From Tetzosporium hominis (GTDB lineage: Bacteria > Bacillota > Bacilli > Bacillales_A > Planococcaceae): a DNA stretch of 64,000 nt. The DNA lies in NCBI RefSeq assembly GCF_002265435.1, contig NZ_NOKQ01000187.1, forward strand, positions 1 through 64,000, written 5' to 3'. Below are positions 1 through 9,830 of the stretch, in pieces (the stretch's first letter is position 1; each line of letters opens with the position of its first letter). The position numbers were made by a program, and so were the translations under genes. Under the pieces are notes generated by a model, which did no database searches, had not been told where the DNA came from, and was given only the letters and a program-made list of their open reading frames with translations.

Positions 1-96
1 TTTTTTTACGTTTAAATAAATTTACAGACAATTCCGCTTATCGGACAAGACCTACCCATTTTAATGCGACACTAGTGATTATTTCTGAAAATTCCA

Positions 97-125
97 TTGA
101 CTTCTATTCAAACAGGCTGTAATAT
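97..125 (+). promoter_or_regulatory. Candidate sigma-A promoter of the TrpXYZ-like operon
   Basis: TTGACT (97-102) and TAATAT (120-125) are separated by 17 bp, about 55 bp upstream of the first gene of the operon. I see no T-box motif in the short leader, although Trp-type transporters in Gram-positive bacteria are often T-box controlled. The sequence left of the window edge is not visible. Confidence 0.5.
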
Positions 126-179
126 AGCCCTTATAATACTTCGTCGCTTCAACGCGCTAAAGTTAAGGGGGATTTCATT

Positions 180-1154
180 ATGAATTGGAAACGCACGTTA
201 GGTCTTATCACACTATCATCTACATTGGTCCTTGCAGCTTGTGGAAACTCTTCAGAAGAGGCAACAGCAACTGGAGACACAGTTACAATAGGAGTTACAC
301 AAATTGTAGAACACCCATCTTTAAATGCTGCATTTGAAGGATTTCAGCAAGCAATCGAAGATGCTGGAATCGAAGCGGAATACCAAGTAGAAAACGCTCA
401 GAACGATACGAGTGCGAACACGACTATCGCCACTAATTTGGTGAGCAGTGACGTTGATTTGATCTTTGCAAACTCAACTCCTTCTGCGCAAGCAGTAGCA
501 AGTGCTACTACAGAAATCCCTATTGTGTTTACTTCCGTTACAGATGCAGTAAGTGCGGAATTAGTGGCTTCAATGGAAGAGCCAGGCGGAAATGTGACGG
601 GTACTGTAGACACGCAACCTGAAGCTATTCCGAATACGATCGAGTTTTTAAAGAACGAACTTCAAGCGAAATCCATTGGTATGGTGTTTAACTCAGGCGA
701 ACAGAACTCCAGAGCACAAGTTGATGTGGTGAAAGCAGAAGCAGATAAATTAGGGATTGCAGTAGAAGAAGCATCAGTAGCTACTTCAGCAGAAGTAAAG
801 CAAGCTGCAGAATCACTCATTGGTAAAGTAGATGCGTTTTACATCATTACTGATAACACGGTTGTCTCAGCTTTGGAATCTGTCTTATCTGTCGCTACAG
901 ACAATGAACTACCAGTTATGGTTGGAGAATTTGATTCGGTAGCTCGTGGTGGTCTAGGGGCATTCGGATTTGATTATTTTGAAATCGGCTATGAAGCTGG
1001 AGAGATGGCTGTCAAGATTTTAAACGGAGAAGCGACTCCAGCAGAACTGCCTGTTCAGTATCCTCAAAATGTGAAATTTGTGGTGAACGGTACAGTAGCA
1101 GAGCAATTAGGTATTGAAGTAAAAGATGAATGGAATGCAGAACTTGCAGAGTAG
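180..1154 (+). CDS. ABC transporter substrate-binding lipoprotein, TrpX family
   Basis: 324-residue extracytoplasmic solute-binding protein of the ABC_sub_bind (TrpX/YtmK-unrelated, PF04392-type) family. The N-terminus has a lipoprotein signal with lipobox LAAC, so Cys21 should be lipidated after cleavage by signal peptidase II and hold the protein at the outer face of the membrane. An AGGGGG ribosome site precedes the ATG. The permease and ATPase genes follow immediately, giving a complete three-component importer. TrpX relatives bind tryptophan or other aromatic compounds, but the family is broad and the ligand here cannot be read from sequence. The class is confident and the ligand is not. 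Confidence 0.88.
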   Translation: MNWKRTLGLITLSSTLVLAACGNSSEEATATGDTVTIGVTQIVEHPSLNAAFEGFQQAIEDAGIEAEYQVENAQNDTSANTTIATNLVSSDVDLIFANSTPSAQAVASATTEIPIVFTSVTDAVSAELVASMEEPGGNVTGTVDTQPEAIPNTIEFLKNELQAKSIGMVFNSGEQNSRAQVDVVKAEADKLGIAVEEASVATSAEVKQAAESLIGKVDAFYIITDNTVVSALESVLSVATDNELPVMVGEFDSVARGGLGAFGFDYFEIGYEAGEMAVKILNGEATPAELPVQYPQNVKFVVNGTVAEQLGIEVKDEWNAELAE

Positions 1155-1169
1155 AAATGAGGGGTTCAA

Positions 1170-2144
1170 ATGATAGGAGCATTAATTGGAGCTGTAGAGC
1201 AAGGGTTTATTTACGGAATCATGGCTCTAGGCGTCTATTTAACTTTCCGAGTCCTGGACTTTCCAGACCTTACAGTTGACGGAAGTTTTGTAACAGGAGC
1301 TGCAACCGCAGCGGCGATGATTGTGATGGGCTATTCTCCAGCACTTGCAACGCTGGTTGCCATCGTCGTTGGATTTGTAGCAGGTGTCGGAACAGGTCTC
1401 CTGCATACCAAAGGTGGCATCAATCCGTTGCTGTCTGGAATCTTGATGATGATCGCTCTGTATTCAATCAATTTACGAATCATGGGATGGACGGTAGAAA
1501 ATTCAGTGGGCCGTCCTAATATCCCTTTATTACAATCCGAAACGTTGTTCAGCAAGTACACGGCTTGGGCAACAAGTTTAGGAATTCCTGTTGAAATCAG
1601 CATCATTCTTTTTGCGGCAATCGGAGTTGCAGTCGTCAAGTTGGCACTTGACGCTTTCTTGAAAACAGAAGTGGGCTTAGCCCTTCGCGCAACAGGTGAT
1701 AACAAACGGATGATTCGAAGCTTCTCTGGGAACACATCAACACTTACGATTCTTGGCCTTGGTTTATCTAACGGCTTGGTTGCCCTGTCAGGCGCTTTAA
1801 TAGCTCAATACGGGAAGTTTGCAGACGTCGGAATGGGGATTGGAATGATTGTTATTGGTCTAGCTTCGGTCATTATTGGTGAAGCACTATTTGGCACCAG
1901 ATCTATCGTTCGAGTCACATTGGCTGTTGTGATTGGAGCCGTTATCTACCGTCTAGTTTTAGCATTTGCGCTTCGTATCGAATTCTTAGATACGGGAGAT
2001 ATGAAGCTACTTACAGCTGCTATAGTTGTTCTCGCGCTAATTGTACCTGGGAAGCTGGGCGAAACGAAAAAACGTTTGGCTCGAAAGAAACAACAATCCA
2101 AATCCGTTATCAAAGGAGGGGCTGACCTTGTTAACCATTCGTAA
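1170..2144 (+). CDS. ABC transporter permease, TrpY/BPD_transp_2 family
   Basis: 324-residue, very hydrophobic integral membrane protein with about eight to nine predicted membrane segments. It begins with the GAVEQGFIYGIMALGVYLTFRV-like opening typical of the branched-chain/ribose permease superfamily (BPD_transp_2). It follows the binding protein by 15 bp, with a GAGGGG ribosome site before the ATG. The last codons overlap the start of the ATPase gene by 17 nt, which suggests translational coupling. It should form the channel of the importer whose binding protein lies upstream. The substrate is unknown. Confidence 0.88.
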   Translation: MIGALIGAVEQGFIYGIMALGVYLTFRVLDFPDLTVDGSFVTGAATAAAMIVMGYSPALATLVAIVVGFVAGVGTGLLHTKGGINPLLSGILMMIALYSINLRIMGWTVENSVGRPNIPLLQSETLFSKYTAWATSLGIPVEISIILFAAIGVAVVKLALDAFLKTEVGLALRATGDNKRMIRSFSGNTSTLTILGLGLSNGLVALSGALIAQYGKFADVGMGIGMIVIGLASVIIGEALFGTRSIVRVTLAVVIGAVIYRLVLAFALRIEFLDTGDMKLLTAAIVVLALIVPGKLGETKKRLARKKQQSKSVIKGGADLVNHS

Positions 2145-2925
2145 TTTACACAAACGCTTTAATGAATCCAGTCACGACGAAAAGATTGCGTTACATGATC
2201 TGTCCCTCCATTTAGAAGACGGTGATTTTGTGACCATTATCGGAAGTAATGGTGCAGGGAAGTCCACGTTGTTGAACTGTGTCTCAGGTACATTGCAAGG
2301 AGACGGCGGGACAATTGAGATTGCAGATAATCAAGTCGATACGCTCGCTGAACATGCAAGGGCCAAATGGATTGGTCGTGTGTTTCAAGATCCAATGGCT
2401 GGAACGTCACCTAGTCTTACTATAGAAGAGAACTTAGCTGTTGCACATGCGCGAAATCGCAAGCGAAACTGGAGGTTTGCGACTTCAAAAACGAAGCGGG
2501 ACCATTTCCGCTCAGCACTTGAAGTCTTGCATTTGAATCTTGAGAACCGGTTGACTACTAAAGTGGGTACTTTATCTGGAGGCGAAAGACAGGCCTTGTC
2601 TCTTTTGATGGCCACATTTACAAATCCTTCTTTGCTACTTTTAGATGAACATACGGCTGCACTGGATCCCGCGCGAGCGGAGCTGATTACACAGCTAACG
2701 AAACAGCTCGTCCACGACCAACAACTGACGACTCTCATGGTGACACACAATATGCAGCAAGCGATTGATTTAGGGAACCGCTTGATCATGATGGATCAAG
2801 GGAAAATCATTTATGAGGCGGATGCTGAGACGAAGAAGCATTTGACCGTACAGCACTTGCTAGAGGAGTTCAAGAAAATAAAAGGGAGCCATGCGTTATC
2901 GGACCGCATGCTATTAGAAGCATAA
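2128..2925 (+). CDS. ABC transporter ATP-binding protein, TrpZ-type
   Basis: 265-residue ABC ATPase with Walker A GSNGAGKST, signature LSGGERQ, Walker B LLLLDEHTAALDP and the H-loop MVTHNMQQA. The unusual His after the Walker B DE (DEHTAALDP rather than DEPT) is typical of this TrpZ-like branch. The frame is open from 2041, but the strong AAAGGAGGGG site just upstream selects TTG at 2128, which gives the standard ABC N-terminus (MLTIRNLHKRF). It overlaps the permease gene by 17 nt and closes the operon, ending at a hairpin terminator. It powers the importer from the cytoplasmic side. Confidence 0.88.
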   Translation: MLTIRNLHKRFNESSHDEKIALHDLSLHLEDGDFVTIIGSNGAGKSTLLNCVSGTLQGDGGTIEIADNQVDTLAEHARAKWIGRVFQDPMAGTSPSLTIEENLAVAHARNRKRNWRFATSKTKRDHFRSALEVLHLNLENRLTTKVGTLSGGERQALSLLMATFTNPSLLLLDEHTAALDPARAELITQLTKQLVHDQQLTTLMVTHNMQQAIDLGNRLIMMDQGKIIYEADAETKKHLTVQHLLEEFKKIKGSHALSDRMLLEA

Positions 2926-2928
2926 AGA

Positions 2929-2958
2929 AGCACATCTCACTGCGAGATGTGCTTTTTT
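2929..2958 (+). terminator. Rho-independent terminator of the TrpXYZ-like operon
   Basis: A 10-bp perfect stem (AGCACATCTC at 2929-2938 with GAGATGTGCT at 2944-2953) encloses a 5-nt loop and is followed by six T. It lies between two convergent genes. Confidence 0.85.
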
Positions 2959-2964
2959 GCTGAC

Positions 2965-4230
2965 TTAAATCAACAGTTCAAACAGTAGTGAATCCGTATT
3001 GACTGCTTTGTAGTCAAAACCATTGTCTTCAAATCGAGCAATCAATGCTTCGTAGTCATCAGGATCATGAAGTTCAATTCCAATAAGGGCAGGACCGCTC
3101 TCTTTATTGTTCTTTTTCGTGTACTCAAACGTTGTGATATCATCTTCAGGTCCAAGCACGTCATGTAAGAATTGACGAAGTGCTCCAGCGCGCTGCGGGA
3201 ATTTCACAAGAAAATAATGCAAATAGCCTTCATATAATAAGGATTTTTCTTTGATTTCTTGCATCCGGGAAATATCGTTATTTCCTCCACTAATGATCAC
3301 GACCACTTGTTTGCCACGGATATCATCCGCTACTAAGTCCAGTGCCGCAATAGGAAGAGCACCAGCGGGTTCTACAACGATGGCATGCTGATTGTACATT
3401 TCAAGAATCGTTGTACAGACTTTACCTTCCGGGACTGTGAGCAAGTCATCTACATAGTGCTTCGCTATAGAGAAGGTTTGAACGCCTGCGCATTTCACGG
3501 CTGCTCCGTCTACAAATTTATCGATTGAGTCTAGCGCGACCGGCTTACCATGTTGGAAGGCTTCCGCCATAGAAGCCGCCCCACTAGGCTCTACCCCAAT
3601 GACTTTTGTAGTGGGCGATATACTTTTCGTATATGTTGAAACACCAGCAATTAAGCCTCCGCCACCAACACTTGCCAAGATGAAATCTACTGGACCTTCA
3701 AGTTCGTGAAGGATCTCAACAGCAACCGTACCTTGACCGGCAATCACATCAGGATCATCGAAAGGATGGATAAACTCTGCACCTTGTTCTGTTGCATAAG
3801 TAGTAGCAGCTGCAGCTGAATCGTCAAAAGTATCTCCTTCGAGTCGAATCTCGACAAACGCTCCACCAAACATCCGGACTTGATTCACTTTCTGTTTAGG
3901 TGTTGTTTTCGGCATAAAAATGGTTCCTCGTATAGCTAATGCCGCACAAGCATACGCGACACCTTGTGCATGGTTCCCAGCACTTGCACAGACTACGGAA
4001 TTTTTTCTAGCCTGTTCCTCTATAGAAGCAATCTTATAATAAGCGCCTCTTAATTTAAACGAGCGGACATGTTGCAAATCTTCTCGTTTTAAGTAAATGT
4101 CAGCTTGGTAACGCGTGCTTAAAATGTCATTTCGCTGAAGTGGAGTATGGGCTACAACATCTTTTAATTGATGAAATGCTTGAAGAATGTCTTCTACTTT
4201 CACCAACGATTTGTTTTTAACTTCAATCAT
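2965..4230 (-). CDS. ilvA: Threonine deaminase (threonine ammonia-lyase), biosynthetic
   Basis: 421-residue PLP enzyme that converts L-threonine to 2-oxobutyrate and ammonia, the first step of isoleucine synthesis. The N-terminal catalytic domain carries the PLP lysine in RSFKLRGA (Lys59), the SAGNHAQG phosphate-binding loop and the glycine-rich SVGGGGL loop. The C-terminal 90 residues form one ACT-like regulatory domain (YFLVKFPQRAGALRQFL), matching the roughly 422-residue Bacillus form rather than the longer two-ACT enterobacterial form. AAAGGTTGTG precedes the ATG. It stands apart from an ilv-leu operon here, next to gltC on the same strand. Its product feeds branched-chain synthesis, and the GltAB glutamate can serve as transamination donor. 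Confidence 0.93.
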   Translation of the reverse strand: MIEVKNKSLVKVEDILQAFHQLKDVVAHTPLQRNDILSTRYQADIYLKREDLQHVRSFKLRGAYYKIASIEEQARKNSVVCASAGNHAQGVAYACAALAIRGTIFMPKTTPKQKVNQVRMFGGAFVEIRLEGDTFDDSAAAATTYATEQGAEFIHPFDDPDVIAGQGTVAVEILHELEGPVDFILASVGGGGLIAGVSTYTKSISPTTKVIGVEPSGAASMAEAFQHGKPVALDSIDKFVDGAAVKCAGVQTFSIAKHYVDDLLTVPEGKVCTTILEMYNQHAIVVEPAGALPIAALDLVADDIRGKQVVVIISGGNNDISRMQEIKEKSLLYEGYLHYFLVKFPQRAGALRQFLHDVLGPEDDITTFEYTKKNNKESGPALIGIELHDPDDYEALIARFEDNGFDYKAVNTDSLLFELLI

Positions 4231-4297
4231 TTCATCACAACCTTTATCAGAATATTTGACAAGTTTAACACACCATTGCGCTGAAGTGCTAGAGCAT

Positions 4298-5200
4298 TTA
4301 TAAATATTGGTTCATTCTTCTGAAAAATTGTGTGGCGAAATCAATAAATATGGTCTCTGACGGTGTGAGTACTCTGGAAGTAGACGTGATGAGTCCGACA
4401 GTCCGTTGCATCAAAGGTGCTTGAATCTGAATCTTTTTTGTAAATCGCATCGACCCTTCTGGTAATGTGCTTTCAGGTAGGATGGACACTCCTAGGCCGG
4501 CTGCAACCAATCCCTTAATCGCATCGAGGTCTTCTCCAACGGAACTGATGGTAGGTTGAAAACCAACAGATTGACAGGCTTGGACGACAGTCTTGTGCAA
4601 AATAAACTCTTCTGGAAACAAGATAAATGGTTCATTCTTCAGCTCGATCAGATGAACAGTCGACTGATTCGCCAGCCTGTGTTGTAACGGAACCACTAAG
4701 GAGAACTTTTCAGTAAACAGTTCGGTAGTAGTGAGTTCCGGTTCACCTGTTGGTAACGGACCTATAAAGGAAATATTGATCGAGCGATCTTTGACGGCAT
4801 CAACTAAGTACTTATAATTTCCTTGGCGAAGCTGAAACTTGACGTCGGGATGTTGTTTACGAAAAGCTGTGATGACGCTTGGCAACAACTGAGTGGCGAA
4901 ACTGCTTGGAAAACCTATCCGGATGCTTCCTTTCTCAGGATTCAAGTAGGTATTGACTTCTTCGACTCCAACATCAATCTCTAATAAGGCCTTCGTGACG
5001 TGAGTTAAAAAAGTTCTTCCAATGGCAGTTAGTTTCACGTTTCTTCCGATTCGGTCAAATAATTGAACTCCTAATTCTTTTTCTAAATTAGCAATCTGAC
5101 GGCTTATGGCAGATTGGGCCACGTGTAAATGAAGGGCAGCCTCAGAAATATGTTCTCGTTTTGCTACTTCTTGAAAGTACAGTAATTGGCGTAGTTCCAA
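4298..5200 (-). CDS. gltC: LysR-type transcriptional regulator, GltC-like
   Basis: 300-residue LysR family regulator. The N-terminus is the winged helix-turn-helix (MELRQLLYFQEVAKREHISEAA... AISRQIANLEKELGVQLFDR). The rest is the periplasmic-binding-fold effector domain (IRIGFPSSFATQLLPSVI). Length and N-terminal sequence match B. subtilis GltC. It is divergent from gltA with a 116-bp intergenic region containing inverted repeats, the classical GltC-gltAB arrangement. In B. subtilis GltC activates gltAB when 2-oxoglutarate is high and represses its own gene. That behaviour is inferred here from family and context. Confidence 0.85.
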   Translation of the reverse strand: MELRQLLYFQEVAKREHISEAALHLHVAQSAISRQIANLEKELGVQLFDRIGRNVKLTAIGRTFLTHVTKALLEIDVGVEEVNTYLNPEKGSIRIGFPSSFATQLLPSVITAFRKQHPDVKFQLRQGNYKYLVDAVKDRSINISFIGPLPTGEPELTTTELFTEKFSLVVPLQHRLANQSTVHLIELKNEPFILFPEEFILHKTVVQACQSVGFQPTISSVGEDLDAIKGLVAAGLGVSILPESTLPEGSMRFTKKIQIQAPLMQRTVGLITSTSRVLTPSETIFIDFATQFFRRMNQYL

Positions 5201-5217
5201 CGATTTTCCGCCTTTCT

Positions 5218-5282
5218 ATCTCAAATTGATATGAGTATGATAGTAATTATATATTGTTTATATCATTTTGAAAACTTACACT
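5218..5282 (+). promoter_or_regulatory. gltC/gltA divergent control region with candidate GltC boxes and gltA promoter
   Basis: The region has an inverted repeat CTCA-N8-TGAG preceded by AT (5218-5235). A second pair, ATGATA (around 5236) and TATCAT (around 5260), lies downstream. The likely gltA promoter is TTGTTT (5254-5259), 17 bp, TACACT (5277-5282). The poor -35 fits an activator-dependent promoter. The first repeat resembles the ATCTCA...TGAGAT type of GltC box known from B. subtilis, at a similar place relative to both genes. Binding itself is inferred. Confidence 0.5.
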
Positions 5283-5316
5283 ATTCCTACACATTCATGA
5301 CATGGAGGGATCGGCG

Positions 5317-8300
5317 ATGACATTTCACAACTACCCGAAAAAACAAGGACTTTATTGCCCGACAAATGAGCACGATGCATGTGGCATTGGACTTTATGCC
5401 AATATTAAAGGGCAAGCGAGTCATGACATCGTTACGGATGGTCTTGAAATGTTACATCGACTGGATCACCGAGCAGGACGTGGTCATGACCACCGTACGG
5501 GAGATGGAGCGGGAATCATGGTGCAGTTACCAGACGCGCTGTTCCGTCAAATTTTAGCGTTTCCACTGCCACAAAGAGGAGATTATGCTGTAGGGATGTT
5601 TTTCTTTCCTCAGGAAGTCCAAGTAATAGAAGACGTAAAGAAACAAGTAGATAAACTAGTTGCCAGTTCCCAGCATCTTAATCTGATAAAATGGCGCGAG
5701 GTTCCTATAAATGGCTCGGAACTATCGAAAACGGCACAAGACTCCATGCCGATTATTGAACAATTGTTTGTAGAGAAAAACGACACTCACATGACGCAAT
5801 TAGATTTTGAAAGACACCTTTATCTATTCCGCAAAAGACTTGAACGATTTTTGACAGAGAATGGCTACGAAGTCTATATTCCTTCGCTTTCGACGGAAAC
5901 TATTGTTTTCAAAGGACTTCTAACTCCGGTTGAAGTTAGCGAATTTTATCTGGACCTACAAGATGAGCGCTTTGTATCTGCCTATAGCTTGGTTCACTCA
6001 CGCTATAGTACGAACACATTCCCGAGTTGGAAACGAGCCCACCCAAACAGATACCTCGTCCATAATGGAGAAATCAATACGCTTCAAGGCAATGTCAATT
6101 GGATGAAGGCACGTGAGCAACAGTTTGTCTCCTCAGTTTTTGGTGAAGATATTCAAGATATCCTTCCAATCGTTGACGAGTCTGGAAGTGACTCTTCCAT
6201 GTTAGATAATGCATTCGAGTTCCTGGTCCTTGCAGGACGATCTCCAGCGCATGCTGCGATGATGATGATCCCAGAACCTTGGAGTGAGAACAATCCACAC
6301 ATGACGCCAGAAAAAGAAGCCTTTTACACGTACCATTCTACATTTATGGAGCCGTGGGATGGGCCGACTGCAATTTGTTTCACGGATGGTAAACAGCTAG
6401 GTGCTGTACTAGACAGAAACGGCTTGCGCCCGGCACGCTACTACGTTACAAAAGACGACCGTCTCATCTATTCTTCTGAAGTCGGAGTGGTAGATGTTAA
6501 AGAAGAAGATGTCGTCCGAAAAGAGCGACTCAGTCCAGGAAAGATGCTACTTGTGGATCTAGAGCAAGGAAGAATCATTGAAGATGATGAATTGAAACAG
6601 ACAATTGCTACGGAACATCCGTATGATTCCTGGCTAGAGCAATTAGAAAAGCTTGATACGTCTAAAGAACTCGTTGAGAATGAGCAAGAACTTTCCTACA
6701 AACAGCATTTAAATCAATACAGCTTTGAAGACATCCACAAATACCTACTGCCTTTAGCTTTGGAAGGCAAAGATCCAATCGGTTCCATGGGGAATGACAC
6801 GCCGTTAGCTGTGTTGTCAGATCGACCGCAGCTATTGTTTAACTATTTTAAGCAGTTATTTGCTCAGGTGACCAATCCACCAATCGATTCGATTCGTGAA
6901 AAAATGGTAACTTCAACTATCAGCTACTTAGGTCCTGAAGGAAACTTGCTGGAACCGGATGCCACGAATGCAAAGAGGATTCAATTGCAGACGCCAATTT
7001 TAAAAGCAAGTCAAATGAACCAATTGCGAAATCATCCGGTATTTTCCTCGACAACTTTAGAGTTGCAGTTTACAGGGTCACTCGAAGAAAAGCTCAATTC
7101 GTTACTTGAAGAAGTTGATCAGGCACTTGCAGAAGGTAAGCATTTGGTGGTTCTTTCCGACCGCCATCTATCTAAGGGAGAAAAAGTTGTGCCGGTCCTG
7201 TTAGCGAGCAGTGCCATTCATCAGTATCTCGTCAGAAAAGGACAGCGAACGAAACTATCGTTACTTATCGAATCTGCAGAAGTGAAAGAAGTTCACCACA
7301 TCGCTGCTCTTATCGGGTACGGATCAGATGCTATCTACCCATATTTGGTTTACGCAACGCTTGAGCAATCAATTGAGCAAGGTCATCTGAATAAGTCCTA
7401 CGATGAAGCTGTAGCTTCAACTGTAAAAGGCTTTACAGATGGAGTCGTAAAAGTGATGGCGAAAATGGGAATCTCGACGATTCAAAGCTACCGTGGTGCA
7501 CAAATTTTTGAGGCCGTTGGAATCGGACAGGATGTTATCAGTAAGTACTTTACAGGAACGAAATCTCAGCTGGGTGGTATTGACCTATCCACAATACAGC
7601 GCGAGATGGAACTTCGTGTTGCACATGCTGTGGAGCAAGCAGCTCAACCACTAGACTCAGGTAGTCAGTTCCAATGGCGAGCGAATGGAGAACATCACGC
7701 GTTTCGTCCAAAAACGATTCATACACTGCAGTGGGCAGCTCGCAAAAATGATATAGGTCTTTATAGACAATATGCAGAGATGGCGAATGAGGAGCGACTG
7801 GGCTTTTTACGAAATTTATTTGATCTGCGTACAGACCGACCGAAAGTACCGTTAGAAGAAGTAGAGCCTGCAAGCAGCATCGTCAAACGATTTAAAACGG
7901 GCGCTATGTCCTTCGGTTCGTTATCTCAAGAGGCTCATGAAACGCTCGCTATAGCCATGAATCGTCTAGGAGGCAAAAGTAACAGTGGGGAAGGTGGAGA
8001 ACATCCTTCTCGTTATCAACGTGATGCAAATGGCGATTACCGAAGAAGCGCCATCAAACAAATTGCTTCTGGACGCTTTGGTGTAAAGGCTGTGTATCTT
8101 TCTGAAGCGGATGAGTTGCAGATTAAAATGGCACAAGGAGCAAAGCCTGGTGAAGGCGGTCAATTACCTGGTAACAAAGTGTACCCTTGGGTAGCAGAGG
8201 TCCGCGGTTCTACTCCTGGAGTCGGACTAATTTCACCGCCGCCACATCACGATATCTATTCCATTGAAGATATGGCGCAACTGATCCATGATTTGAAAAA

Positions 8301-9816
8301 TGCCAATCGTCATGCTCGTATCAGCGTAAAGCTCGTTTCAAAAGGTGGAGTCGGAACTATAGCGGCTGGTGTTGCTAAAGGCGCTGCGGATGTCATTGTT
8401 ATCTCTGGTTATGACGGCGGAACAGGTGCTTCTCCGAAAACAAGCATCATGCATGCCGGCCTTCCATGGGAACTCGGACTAGCAGAAGCACATCAAACAC
8501 TTATGCTAAACGGTCTTCGTGACCGTGTGACACTCGAAACGGACGGGAAATTGATGACAGGGAAGGATGTCCTTCTTGCAGCACTTCTTGGGGCAGAAGA
8601 ATTTGCATTTGCAACGGCACCACTTATCGTGATGGGGTGTGTCATGATGCGTGCGTGCCATCTAGACACTTGTCCAGTCGGTATTGCTACGCAAAACCCA
8701 AAACTTCGCGACAAGTTTACAGGAGCAGCAGATCACGTCGTAAATTATATGCACTTTGTTGCAGAAGAACTACGAGAATGGATGGCTAATCTTGGGTTCC
8801 GCACAGTAGATGAGCTAGTGGGCCGCACAGATGCATTACATGTTTCTGAGCGAGCTAAGAATCACTGGAAAGCAGGACAACTCGACTTGACCGTATTGTT
8901 ACATCGTGTTGATGGACCTACTACAAAACAACGTGACCAACAGCACCGTTTAGAGCAGTCACTTGATTTGAAAGTTTTGTTGCCTCAGCTTGAGACAGCT
9001 ATTGCAACCGGTCAGTCTAAAACCGTTCAGTCCGCTATTCGAAATACAGACCGAGTGGTCGGAACAATTGTTGGACATGAAGTTACGAAAAAGTATGGGG
9101 AAGCAGGTCTACCAGAAGATCATATCCAGCTGCACTTGTCAGGCCATGCGGGCCAAAGTCTTGGAGCCTATTTGCCGAATGGAGTCTCCATCTACTTGTC
9201 GGGAGATGCGAATGACTATCTAGGCAAAGGCTTGTCTGGAGGAAAGCTCGTCCTTAAACAACCTGTCGAAAGTTCTGTGAAGGATGCCATGATTGCAGGA
9301 AATGTAACGTTTTACGGAGCGACTTCGGGTGAGGCGTTTTTGAACGGGCGGGCTGGTGAACGCTTTGCTGTTCGAAATTCAGGAGCATCTATAGTAGTCG
9401 AAGGTATCGGAGATCATGGCTGCGAATATATGACAGGTGGGCGTGTAGTCATCTTAGGTGATATAGGCAAAAACTTTGGGGCAGGAATGTCAGGAGGCAC
9501 TGCTTATATACTTCCGGATAGCGAGCAGCGAGTAAAAGAACTTAGCAATTTGGAGATGATTCAACTTGTAACAATAACAGATGACGAAGAGTACCACGAG
9601 CTTCAAAAGATGCTGATGGATCACTTCTATTACACGAAGAGCAAAAAAGCGGGAGCACTTTTAGCGAATTGGGATGCTACAAAGTTCCAGTTCATTAAGG
9701 TAGAACCTGTTGAGTATGCAAAAATGAAAAAACGCATTGTTGATCTAGAACAGCAAGGTCTTGAAAAAGATCAAGCCGCTTTGCAAGCGTTCTACGGGGC
9801 AACGGTCGTTTCTTAA
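5317..9816 (+). CDS. gltA: Glutamate synthase [NADPH] large subunit
   Basis: 1499-residue large subunit of GOGAT, which makes two glutamates from glutamine and 2-oxoglutarate. Domains in order are a class II glutaminase with Cys22 exposed after removal of a 21-residue propeptide (DACGIG), a central domain, the FMN/2-oxoglutarate synthase barrel (KTGAMSFGSLSQEAH, GEGGEHPSRY), and the C-terminal beta-helix with repeated GxxGxxxG motifs. The 3Fe-4S ligands are Cys1108, Cys1114 and Cys1119 (CVMMRACHLDTC). The frame is open from ATG 5302, but GGAGGGA covers that codon and correctly spaces ATG 5317, so I take the latter. It is divergent from gltC and 14 bp upstream of gltB. Confidence 0.96.
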   Translation: MTFHNYPKKQGLYCPTNEHDACGIGLYANIKGQASHDIVTDGLEMLHRLDHRAGRGHDHRTGDGAGIMVQLPDALFRQILAFPLPQRGDYAVGMFFFPQEVQVIEDVKKQVDKLVASSQHLNLIKWREVPINGSELSKTAQDSMPIIEQLFVEKNDTHMTQLDFERHLYLFRKRLERFLTENGYEVYIPSLSTETIVFKGLLTPVEVSEFYLDLQDERFVSAYSLVHSRYSTNTFPSWKRAHPNRYLVHNGEINTLQGNVNWMKAREQQFVSSVFGEDIQDILPIVDESGSDSSMLDNAFEFLVLAGRSPAHAAMMMIPEPWSENNPHMTPEKEAFYTYHSTFMEPWDGPTAICFTDGKQLGAVLDRNGLRPARYYVTKDDRLIYSSEVGVVDVKEEDVVRKERLSPGKMLLVDLEQGRIIEDDELKQTIATEHPYDSWLEQLEKLDTSKELVENEQELSYKQHLNQYSFEDIHKYLLPLALEGKDPIGSMGNDTPLAVLSDRPQLLFNYFKQLFAQVTNPPIDSIREKMVTSTISYLGPEGNLLEPDATNAKRIQLQTPILKASQMNQLRNHPVFSSTTLELQFTGSLEEKLNSLLEEVDQALAEGKHLVVLSDRHLSKGEKVVPVLLASSAIHQYLVRKGQRTKLSLLIESAEVKEVHHIAALIGYGSDAIYPYLVYATLEQSIEQGHLNKSYDEAVASTVKGFTDGVVKVMAKMGISTIQSYRGAQIFEAVGIGQDVISKYFTGTKSQLGGIDLSTIQREMELRVAHAVEQAAQPLDSGSQFQWRANGEHHAFRPKTIHTLQWAARKNDIGLYRQYAEMANEERLGFLRNLFDLRTDRPKVPLEEVEPASSIVKRFKTGAMSFGSLSQEAHETLAIAMNRLGGKSNSGEGGEHPSRYQRDANGDYRRSAIKQIASGRFGVKAVYLSEADELQIKMAQGAKPGEGGQLPGNKVYPWVAEVRGSTPGVGLISPPPHHDIYSIEDMAQLIHDLKNANRHARISVKLVSKGGVGTIAAGVAKGAADVIVISGYDGGTGASPKTSIMHAGLPWELGLAEAHQTLMLNGLRDRVTLETDGKLMTGKDVLLAALLGAEEFAFATAPLIVMGCVMMRACHLDTCPVGIATQNPKLRDKFTGAADHVVNYMHFVAEELREWMANLGFRTVDELVGRTDALHVSERAKNHWKAGQLDLTVLLHRVDGPTTKQRDQQHRLEQSLDLKVLLPQLETAIATGQSKTVQSAIRNTDRVVGTIVGHEVTKKYGEAGLPEDHIQLHLSGHAGQSLGAYLPNGVSIYLSGDANDYLGKGLSGGKLVLKQPVESSVKDAMIAGNVTFYGATSGEAFLNGRAGERFAVRNSGASIVVEGIGDHGCEYMTGGRVVILGDIGKNFGAGMSGGTAYILPDSEQRVKELSNLEMIQLVTITDDEEYHELQKMLMDHFYYTKSKKAGALLANWDATKFQFIKVEPVEYAKMKKRIVDLEQQGLEKDQAALQAFYGATVVS

Positions 9817-9830
9817 GGAGAGTGAAGTGA

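Noticed and set aside
2041-2127. Longer TrpZ-like ATPase starting inside the permease gene
   Set aside because: No ribosome site there; AAAGGAGGGG directs TTG 2128, and the extension does not fit ABC N-termini.
8493-8714. Antisense open frames inside gltA and other large genes
   Set aside because: They are shadows of coding sequence without ribosome sites or plausible protein composition.
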